From Peptoanaerobacter stomatis (lineage in GTDB: Bacteria; Bacillota; Clostridia; Peptostreptococcales; Filifactoraceae), in contig NZ_JH815225.1 in the NCBI RefSeq assembly GCF_000238095.2, positions 646,724 to 710,723 of the forward strand: a stretch of DNA of 64,000 bases. The letters are read 5' to 3'. Below are positions 55,739-64,000 of the stretch, piece by piece. Each line of letters opens with the position of its first letter. Position 1 is the stretch's first letter. The notes below the pieces were generated by a model that was given only the letters and a program-made list of their open reading frames with translations, was not told the origin of the DNA and ran no database searches. The position numbers and the translations under genes are program-made.

Positions 55739-57595
55739 TTATTTTATTATCTCATATATTTTTTTACTTATAATTTCCGGTGTAAAGCCGTATCTTTCAT
55801 ATATTTTATCAACATTTCCATGGGAAATAGGCTCATCCGGGAATGAGAAAAATTTGAGTTTCGGATTTTGAGTTTTTTCTGCTACATAATCTGATATTAT
55901 TGCTGAAAAACCTCCTGTTTTTATTCCGTCTTCCATTGTAAATATATATTTGTCATCTAATATACTGTCCATAATTTCATTATCTACAGGGCGTATTCTC
56001 CTCGCATTTATAACTTTTATATCCATATTATATTCTTTTTTTAGTAGTTCTTGTGCCTGCAAAGCTATATTAAGCATTTTCCCTGTCGCTAATATAGTAG
56101 AATCACCTTTATATGACAACTGCTCCCACGCTGTAACGTCTTGCTCGTTTTTATCAAAGCCCAAATTATATATTATTCCTCTTGGAAATCTTATCGCAAC
56201 AGGACAGTTTTTTCCATATAATACATCTATCATTTTTTCCATTTCAATTGCATCTTTTGGAGAATATATTTCTATATTAGGCATACTTGACAAATAGCTT
56301 ATATCATATAAACCGTTGTGCGTCTCTCCGTCTTCACCTACTATTCCGGCTCTGTCTATCAGAAAAGTAACAGGAAGATTCTGCATACAGACATCATGCA
56401 ATATCTGATCATATGCTCTTTGCAAAAATGTTGAATATATAGCCACATAAGGTCTTATTCCTGATATTGCCATGCCCGCCGCCATTGTAACTGCATTTTC
56501 TTCTTCCATTCCCACATCTACAACTCTTTTTGGAAATTTTTTCTCAAGACAGTCAAGTCCTGTACCTTTTATCATTGCAGCCGCTATTGCAACAGTATCA
56601 TCATATTTATTAAATATCTTCAGCAATGATTTACCTGCTATATCTGAAAATGTTTCCTTATTTGATACTTCTATCTTCTTTGTAAAATCAAACTTTCCTA
56701 CTCCATGATATGTTGTTGGGTCATTTTCCGCAAATTCATATCCCTTCCCTTTTTTCGTTATTACATGAAGTATTTTAGGTCCTTTTATTTTTTTCATCTC
56801 TTTGAGTGCATTTACAACTTCAAAATAATTATGTCCATCGACAGGCCCATAGTAATTTATCCCAAATTCATTAAATAACGCTCCCGGCACTGTTATATTT
56901 TTTATATTGTCTTTTACATTTTTTATTACATTTACTGCATTTTCACCTATAAAAGGCAAAGATGATATAGTTCCTCTTACATTTTTTGACAGACGTCTAT
57001 ATTTTTCATTTACTCTCAACTTACTTAAATGTTTTGCTATTCCGCCTACGCTCTTATCAATAGACATTTCATTGTCATTCAAAATTATGAGCATATCAAG
57101 CTTAGAATGCCCCAAAAAATTTATTCCTTCCAATGCAAGACCACTGCATATTGAACTGTCTCCTATAAGAGATATGACATTATAGTCCTTATTCTGCAAA
57201 TCTCTTGTCATAGCCATACCTATTCCGGCCGATATAGATGTAGAGCTGTGTCCTGTATTAAAAGGATCGTGTATGCTCTCAGAAGTTTTCGGAAAACCGC
57301 TCATACCGTCAAGCTGTCTTAATGTATCAAACTTTTCTTTTCGTCCTGTCAATATTTTATGAACATAACTTTGATGCCCTACATCAAATATCACCCTGTC
57401 AACAGAGGTATCATATACACTATGTATTGCCATAGTAAGTTCCACTACGCCCAAATTAGATGACAGATGCCCTCCTGTCTTTGATACTTTATTTACCAAA
57501 AACTTTCTTATATCCCTGGCAAGAAATACCATTTCATCTTCTCTTATATTTTTTATGTCCTGTGCATCTTTTATTCTATCCAGATATTTATACAT
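55739..57595 (-). CDS. dxs: 1-deoxy-D-xylulose-5-phosphate synthase
   Basis: Dxs starts the MEP isoprenoid pathway from pyruvate and glyceraldehyde-3-phosphate using thiamine diphosphate. 618 residues. GHLSSNLGVVEL (about 43), GHQSYVHKILTGR (about 73), the ThDP motif here GDSSICSGLALEG...NDN (about 145-175, GDS where the family has GDG) and MEEENAVTMAAGMA (about 362). AAAGGTAG lies before the ATG. The pathway end enzyme IspH is at 23.3 kb. Otherwise typical. Confidence 0.95.
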   Translation of the reverse strand: MYKYLDRIKDAQDIKNIREDEMVFLARDIRKFLVNKVSKTGGHLSSNLGVVELTMAIHSVYDTSVDRVIFDVGHQSYVHKILTGRKEKFDTLRQLDGMSGFPKTSESIHDPFNTGHSSTSISAGIGMAMTRDLQNKDYNVISLIGDSSICSGLALEGINFLGHSKLDMLIILNDNEMSIDKSVGGIAKHLSKLRVNEKYRRLSKNVRGTISSLPFIGENAVNVIKNVKDNIKNITVPGALFNEFGINYYGPVDGHNYFEVVNALKEMKKIKGPKILHVITKKGKGYEFAENDPTTYHGVGKFDFTKKIEVSNKETFSDIAGKSLLKIFNKYDDTVAIAAAMIKGTGLDCLEKKFPKRVVDVGMEEENAVTMAAGMAISGIRPYVAIYSTFLQRAYDQILHDVCMQNLPVTFLIDRAGIVGEDGETHNGLYDISYLSSMPNIEIYSPKDAIEMEKMIDVLYGKNCPVAIRFPRGIIYNLGFDKNEQDVTAWEQLSYKGDSTILATGKMLNIALQAQELLKKEYNMDIKVINARRIRPVDNEIMDSILDDKYIFTMEDGIKTGGFSAIISDYVAEKTQNPKLKFFSFPDEPISHGNVDKIYERYGFTPEIISKKIYEIIK

Positions 57596-57788
57596 TTTTC
57601 TACCTTTTCATTTTTATAGTTTATTTATTATATTATAAATCTCATAGATAATTTATATAAAAATATTTGTGATTCTGTATTTTTATTATAAGTAGTCTAA
57701 ACTTAATTTCAAATTTTGATTTAATTTATTTTAAACTGATAAAACTAATGTTTTATATTTACAATTTAATATTCAGTATATAAAAAAT

Positions 57789-59384
57789 TTATTTTTTCTG
57801 GCTTAATACCAATACATCTTTTTCCAATATAATTGTATCTCCCTTAGGTATTACCGGCTTATCATCTCTCATTATCAATATTATAAGCTGTTCTTCCAAT
57901 GATATTTCCTGTATTTTTTTACCCAAATAATCACTTTCTTTTGTTATTGTCATTTCACTCAAATCAAATTCTATATTATTGTTAAATCTTACAGCCGTCA
58001 ATGCTATACAATCATCTTTTCTAAATACCACATCGCCTTTAGGAAGTATAGAACCGTCTTTCCCCTGTATTGACACAATGAGCAAATCCGGAGGCAAGTT
58101 TATATCTTTTACGGTTTTTCCAATCCAAGGATGATTTTCTGTAATTTTCACCCTTATATAATCAACCGGTATATCTTCAGTATAATCACTGAATGTTTTT
58201 AGTATATTTTCATTTTCATCAATCATATTCAGCTTTTTTGTAACATAAGGTATCAAACTCCCCTGTAATATAATCGATAATAAAACTACTCCGAAAACTA
58301 TGTGAAATATATCAAAACTTACATTAAGTCCACTGCCAAGCACCATTATTGCAAAAACTATTGATGCTGCACCTCTAAGCCCACAAAAACTTACCAAAAT
58401 TTTCTTTTGCAAAGACACTTTCTCAAACGAATACAACAAAAACACCGCAACCGGTCTGGCAACAAATGTAAGTGCCAAAAATACAAAGAAAAACTCCTCT
58501 TTCACACTCCATATTGCAGACGGTAATGACAGCAAACCGAGCAAGAAAAATACAATGAGTTGCATAAGACCTGTTATTCCATCAAAAAAATGTATCAATG
58601 AACTCTTATTTTTTATCTTCTGATTACCAAGTATTATACCTACAAAATAACTGCTCAAAAATCCGTTTCCTCCAAAAAAAGTAGGAAAAGCATAGCTAAA
58701 CAGTGCCACAGATACAAAAAATATTTGGTCGAATCCTTCTGTGTCAAATTTATATCTTTTCAAAAACTCTATTGTAAACTTTGCTATTAAAAGACCACAG
58801 CATATACCTATAACAATTTGCATAACAAAAGTTTTTGCTATCTCAAACGAAGATACTCCACCTTTTAATATCATAACACATATGATCATGCACATATATG
58901 CAAACGGGTCATTACTACCGCTTTCCAATTCCAATACAGGAGCAGTATTCTCTTTTATTCCGAGTTTCTTGGAACGAAGTATGGAGAAAACTGATGCCGC
59001 ATCAGTCGAACCTATTACAGAACCAAGTAATAAACTCTCCCAAAATGAAAACTTTAATATAAAATGACATATCACTCCCGTAATCAAGGCAGAACCCACA
59101 ACACCTAAAGTAGATAAATGCAAAGATTCCTTCACAACTTTTTTAGCTGTATTCCAGTTTGTTCCGAAACCTCCATAAAACATTATGAATATAAGTGCAA
59201 TTACACATATATTTTCCGACATTAAATAATTGTCAAAATATATTTTTCCAATACCGTCACTGCCGAACATCATACCCAAAAAAATAAAAAATACAAGCGT
59301 AGGTATACCTACCTTAGACGAAAACTTATTTATAAGTACGCACAAAAAAATAATTAAAGAACCTATCAGCAAAGATGTGACCAT
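57789..59384 (-). CDS. K+/H+ antiporter, CPA1 family, NhaP2/CvrA type
   Basis: 531 residues. The first 395 make about 12-13 membrane segments with the CPA fold: GSTDAASVFS (about 125) and LELESGSNDPFAYM (about 152, the ion-binding SND), plus GLRGAASIVFA (about 341). The C-terminal 135 residues form one RCK-C (TrkA-C) regulatory domain plus a second related lobe, with KITENHPWIGKTVKDINLP. This arrangement is typical of potassium/proton antiporters with nucleotide-responsive tails. GGAGTTATA sequence precedes the ATG. No linked genes. Confidence 0.92.
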   Translation of the reverse strand: MVTSLLIGSLIIFLCVLINKFSSKVGIPTLVFFIFLGMMFGSDGIGKIYFDNYLMSENICVIALIFIMFYGGFGTNWNTAKKVVKESLHLSTLGVVGSALITGVICHFILKFSFWESLLLGSVIGSTDAASVFSILRSKKLGIKENTAPVLELESGSNDPFAYMCMIICVMILKGGVSSFEIAKTFVMQIVIGICCGLLIAKFTIEFLKRYKFDTEGFDQIFFVSVALFSYAFPTFFGGNGFLSSYFVGIILGNQKIKNKSSLIHFFDGITGLMQLIVFFLLGLLSLPSAIWSVKEEFFFVFLALTFVARPVAVFLLYSFEKVSLQKKILVSFCGLRGAASIVFAIMVLGSGLNVSFDIFHIVFGVVLLSIILQGSLIPYVTKKLNMIDENENILKTFSDYTEDIPVDYIRVKITENHPWIGKTVKDINLPPDLLIVSIQGKDGSILPKGDVVFRKDDCIALTAVRFNNNIEFDLSEMTITKESDYLGKKIQEISLEEQLIILIMRDDKPVIPKGDTIILEKDVLVLSQKK

Positions 59385-59496
59385 TATAACTCCATTTTCA
59401 GCATTTTTATTTATATTAAAACTTTATTGAAATACTAATTCTTTTTTAATTTTAAAATTTTAAACCCATTTATTATTTTTCAATTTGATTATCCCT

Positions 59497-59527
59497 ATAT
59501 TAATACTAAAGGTTAATAGAATAATAG
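59497..59527 (-). repeat. Copy of the short dispersed intergenic motif
   Basis: Minus-strand CTATTATTCTATTAACC then TTTAGTATTAATAT, about 80% identical to the copies at 35971-36000 and 36025-36054. Confidence 0.45.
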
Positions 59528-59796
59528 ATATTTCTGCTTTTAAAAATCTATTAACTGAGTAAAATTAAGTATATTTTAAACAAATAACTCATATAAATGC
59601 ATCATTAATAAACATATATTAGAGTTAATTATCAAAAATAAAACTTGATTTAAAAATTTCTGTTGCATCAATTAGAGATTTTATAATCTATAATTGCGTT
59701 TACTATAATCTACAGAAATTGTGTATCTAAAATATTATATCTTATTAACCTTAAAATAGTCATATATATTTTAGCAAAATTTATAAAAAATTGCAA

Positions 59797-59833
59797 AAAA
59801 ATAAAACCTAAAAAATTTAGGTTTTATTTTTTA
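59797..59833 (-). terminator. Terminator of groESL operon
   Basis: AAAATAAAACCTAAA / TTTAGGTTTTATTTT inverted repeat with T-run on the minus strand, 15 bases after the groEL stop. Confidence 0.9.
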
Positions 59834-59846
59834 ACTTTATTTTGGA

Positions 59847-61469
<1,623 letters not shown>

Positions 61470-61643
61470 TTATATTACCTCCGAATTATTCTTGTAAATT
61501 AATCTGTAAAACTTTATTATCTACATTTGAAATATATTTTTCTTTTTTATATATTTTTTTACATAAGTTTCAAAACTCATCAGTCAATACTTCTGTATCT
61601 GTAATACTTTTATAAAATAAACAAACCATTGCAATAAATTATA

Positions 61644-61928
61644 TTATTCAACTACTGCAAGTATGTCATTTTGTCTTAATATTGTATATTCTTGTCCGTC
61701 TATCTTTACTTCTGTACCTGCATATTTAGAAAATAATACTTTGTCACCTTTTTTAACTTCCATTTTTATTTCTTTTCCATCAATCACTCCACCTGGTCCT
61801 ACTTCTACTACCTCAGCCTCTTGTGGTTGCTCTTTAGCGCTTCCTGTAAGTATTATTCCTCCCTTAGTCTTTTCCTCAGCCTCTAATCTTTTTATTACTA
61901 CTCTGTCAGCCAATGGTCTTATTTTCAT
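61644..61928 (-). CDS. groES: 10-kDa chaperonin GroES
   Basis: GroES caps GroEL. 94 residues: KIRPLADRVVIKRL start, mobile loop EEKTKGGIILT (about 17-27) and the roof loop, ending YTILRQNDILAVVE. GGAGG precedes the ATG. First gene of the CIRCE-controlled operon. Confidence 0.98.
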   Translation of the reverse strand: MKIRPLADRVVIKRLEAEEKTKGGIILTGSAKEQPQEAEVVEVGPGGVIDGKEIKMEVKKGDKVLFSKYAGTEVKIDGQEYTILRQNDILAVVE

Positions 61929-61973
61929 TATTAATTGCCTCCTATATAAATATAAATAATTAACCTTTTTATG

Positions 61974-62000
61974 TTAGCACTCAATTAATACGAGTGCTAA
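61974..62000 (-). promoter_or_regulatory. CIRCE operator (HrcA binding site)
   Basis: Perfect TTAGCACTC-N9-GAGTGCTAA (61974-61982, 61992-62000), the HrcA binding site, between the groES promoter and its start. HrcA represses chaperonin transcription at normal temperature. Confidence 0.97.
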
Positions 62001-62011
62001 CCACATATATT

Positions 62012-62039
62012 ATTATATAACAAAAAAATTTTTTTGCAA
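62012..62039 (-). promoter_or_regulatory. groESL promoter
   Basis: Minus-strand TTGCAA (62034-62039) and TATAAT (62012-62017) spaced 16 bases, just upstream of CIRCE. Confidence 0.8.
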
Positions 62040-62347
62040 TAGTTTTTTATAATAAATATTAAATTTTTTATATACCTAAATTGCATTAACAAATACACAA
62101 TTTTTTCTATAAGATATTCTAATTTATAATTTTTAAAATATTCTTAATAATTTTAATTATATAATCATTTTAAATATTTATACTTTTATTCTCTTTATAA
62201 ATTTTGATATTTTAAATTATCATTAAACAAATAGCGGTATATGTTGTATTTACAAAATATAATTAACAGAAAAAATAAAATTATCTTTTGTAAAAATTTT
62301 ATATATTTTTTGTAAAAAATATACTTAACTTTTTTAGTAAAAAATAC

Positions 62348-62376
62348 TTGATTGTGCTTAATAAATTTAATATAAT
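62348..62376 (+). promoter_or_regulatory. Promoter of the GGDEF gene
   Basis: TTGATT (62348-62353) and TATAAT (62371-62376) with a 17-base spacer, 69 bases ahead of the ATG. Confidence 0.6.
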
Positions 62377-62444
62377 AGTAACTATAGCAATTTTTATTTT
62401 ATAAAATTGTAATTTTAATGATTTTATGGAAGGTAAATAATTAT

Positions 62445-64000
62445 ATGTATGAAAATATTAAAAAAACTGAATTCAGTAATATTTCTGAAAATAACGATGA
62501 TTCTCTGAATAGTTTTTTTCTTAAATACCCTGACTTTTCTTTCATTCATAATATGCTTCCTTGTGGAATATTCCGCTGCAAAAATGATAAAGATCTCACT
62601 CTTACATATATGAATGACGGTTTTTTGAGATTGACTGAATATACACGCGAAGAATTAATTAGATTATACAACAACAGTTTTGCAAGTATAATATATTCCG
62701 AAGATTTACAAAACGTTGTAACAGAATCTATGAATATTAAACCTTCAAGCATAGATATAGATATGGAATTTAGAATTATAACTAAATCAGGCAAACTCGT
62801 ATGGGTACTAAGCAAAGGTATGATATGTCAATGTTCCAGTAATGAATATGAATATTGCAGTGCGCTTGTAGATATAACTTATCAAAAAAAAGCTATGCGT
62901 TTGCTTACGAAAAAAGCCGAACATGACGGACTTACAAATCTATACAACAGAGTTACTACTCAAATTCTTATAGATAATTATTTAAAATATGAAGTAGATA
63001 ACTCAAAAGCGGTATTTTTTATCCTTGATATTGATAATTTTAAAACAATAAATGACACATATGGTCATCCTTATGCTGATACCATATTAGTAGATATAGC
63101 CAAATCTCTACGCTCCTTATACAGAAGTACTGACATATTGTGTAGAGTCGGCGGAGATGAAATGATTGTATTTCTTAAAGATATTCAATCTAAAGATATA
63201 GCTATGGATAAAGCCAATGATTTAATAAAATCAATCGCTGAAATTTCAAAAAGGCGTTCTACAGGCTTACCGATAACTTGCAGTATAGGTGTATCACTAT
63301 ATCCAAATGACGGAAAAACTTTTGATGACCTATATAAAAAAGCTGACACAGCTTTATATTATGCCAAAGAAGAAGGAAAAGGACAAATATTTTTTTACGA
63401 TGCTCTACCAAAAACATATCACTATTTGAATGCTGAAACTAAACATACACATATAGATTCAAAGAATATGGAGCCTGAAACTGAGGGAGATTGGCTACTT
63501 TGGTATTCGTTCAATCTTTTAAACGATTCTGATGATATACCCGGTGCCATAAATTTGATATTATCATTACTCGGTCAAAAAACCGGAGTAGACAGAGTAT
63601 ATATATTTGAATATGCAGAAAATCACACGAGGTTTAGAAACACGTTTGAATGGTGTAATGAAGGTATAGACTCTGAAATGGAAAATCTTCAAGCTCTTAC
63701 TATTGATAGTGTAAAAGCTATATTCGATAAGTTTGATGAAACAAACGGCCTATTATATTGTAAAGATATTGAAGAATTTTATCCTGATCCTATATACTAT
63801 GTATTAAAACCTCAAAATATAACCTCCGTACTCCAATGTGAGCTTAAAAACGGCGGTCAAAGATTCGGTATGCTCGGCTTCGATGAATGTCACGGCAAAA
63901 AATATTGGAGTTTAAAATTAGTGGACTTGCTGATAAAATTTTCCCATCTTATAAGTGTATATCTTTCAAATTACAGACTAAAACAATATATACAAATGGA
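62445..64000 (+). CDS. PAS-GGDEF diguanylate cyclase (3' end outside window)
   Basis: At least 518 residues; open to the window edge. A PAS/PAC sensor (about 30-145) is followed by a GGDEF domain (about 155-310) with the active motif GGDEM (236-240), HDGLTNLYNR start, DIDNFKTINDTYGH and the inhibitory I-site RSTD (227-230) five residues before GGDEM. A further domain after about residue 330 resembles a GAF sensor (GVDRVYIFEYAEN). It would make cyclic di-GMP from GTP with product inhibition. GGAAGG precedes the ATG. It runs divergently from groESL and is possibly linked to the HD-GYP-related proteins at 33.7-35.8 kb. Confidence 0.92.
   Translation, partial: MYENIKKTEFSNISENNDDSLNSFFLKYPDFSFIHNMLPCGIFRCKNDKDLTLTYMNDGFLRLTEYTREELIRLYNNSFASIIYSEDLQNVVTESMNIKPSSIDIDMEFRIITKSGKLVWVLSKGMICQCSSNEYEYCSALVDITYQKKAMRLLTKKAEHDGLTNLYNRVTTQILIDNYLKYEVDNSKAVFFILDIDNFKTINDTYGHPYADTILVDIAKSLRSLYRSTDILCRVGGDEMIVFLKDIQSKDIAMDKANDLIKSIAEISKRRSTGLPITCSIGVSLYPNDGKTFDDLYKKADTALYYAKEEGKGQIFFYDALPKTYHYLNAETKHTHIDSKNMEPETEGDWLLWYSFNLLNDSDDIPGAINLILSLLGQKTGVDRVYIFEYAENHTRFRNTFEWCNEGIDSEMENLQALTIDSVKAIFDKFDETNGLLYCKDIEEFYPDPIYYVLKPQNITSVLQCELKNGGQRFGMLGFDECHGKKYWSLKLVDLLIKFSHLISVYLSNYRLKQYIQM

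Larger units (their letters stand above)
59385..59846. other. Intergenic region between antiporter and groEL
   Basis: 460 AT-rich bases with a copy of a dispersed motif (59497-59527), the antiporter's upstream region and the groEL terminator (59797-59833). No gene recognised. Confidence 0.6.
61929..62444. other. Divergent intergenic region of groESL and the GGDEF gene
   Basis: 516 AT-rich bases containing the CIRCE element, the groES promoter, and the promoter of the plus-strand GGDEF gene. No coding gene seen. Confidence 0.7.

Overview
The window is chromosomal DNA from a very AT-rich anaerobic Firmicute (class Clostridia). Evidence for this includes AGGAGG-type ribosome sites, frequent AGA/ATA/AAA codons, a DegS/DegU two-component pair, a CIRCE-controlled groESL operon, a glmS ribozyme, a butyrate-type CoA-transferase, acetate kinase and a selenocysteine tRNA. 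The set fits an amino-acid-fermenting relative of the Peptostreptococcaceae / oral Eubacteriales (Filifactor or Peptoanaerobacter type); that taxonomic guess is inference only. Most genes lie on the minus strand, so the minus strand is probably the leading strand and the origin probably lies beyond the right-hand end.

Layout. 1-7.5 kb: 5' part of addB, pepD, the selenocysteine tRNA gene selC, ung, a divergent TldE/PmbA-like gene, then a plus-strand Rrf2 regulator and an H2O-forming-type NADH oxidase. 7.6-13.4 kb: an accessory island made of gene relics (a methyltransferase, unassigned C-termini, an ORF6N-like tail, the left end of an IS200 element), two probable orphan immunity-type proteins (HEAT-like and NTF2-like), a small membrane protein, and an intact two-gene module: a 141-aa protein followed by a 724-aa HSP90-like (GHKL) ATPase with its own good promoter. 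This module is the best candidate for an undescribed conflict or defence system. 13.4-28.9 kb: murI, gltS, the miaB-mutS-mutL repair/tRNA modification block, a GNAT gene, the MoeA-like/cmk/plsC/ispH cluster, a GAF-SpoIIE phosphatase and hpt.

29.2-35.9 kb is mainly a plus-strand signalling block: a DUF896 protein, then overlapping cheW-degS-degU genes, and, after a minus-strand CoA-transferase gene, a tandem pair of HD-GYP-related genes whose catalytic sites are partly or wholly degenerate. 36.2-45 kb: era, glmS with its self-cleaving leader, rpmF-yceD, ackA, folD, coaBC, prsA. 45.2-57.6 kb: the conserved clostridial order mfd-pth-prs-glmU, NUDIX-recN, tlyA, dxs (here without nadK and argR between tlyA and recN). 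57.8-62 kb: a K+/H+ antiporter and groEL-groES. The right edge holds a plus-strand PAS-GGDEF diguanylate cyclase that runs out of the window.

Metabolically the genes describe a fermenter making ATP through acetate kinase and CoA transfer, reoxidising NADH with trace oxygen, importing glutamate with sodium, and building wall precursors through glmS, glmU and murI. Cyclic di-GMP signalling is represented by the GGDEF protein and the HD-GYP-like pair. No CRISPR array, rRNA, prophage or complete insertion sequence was seen.
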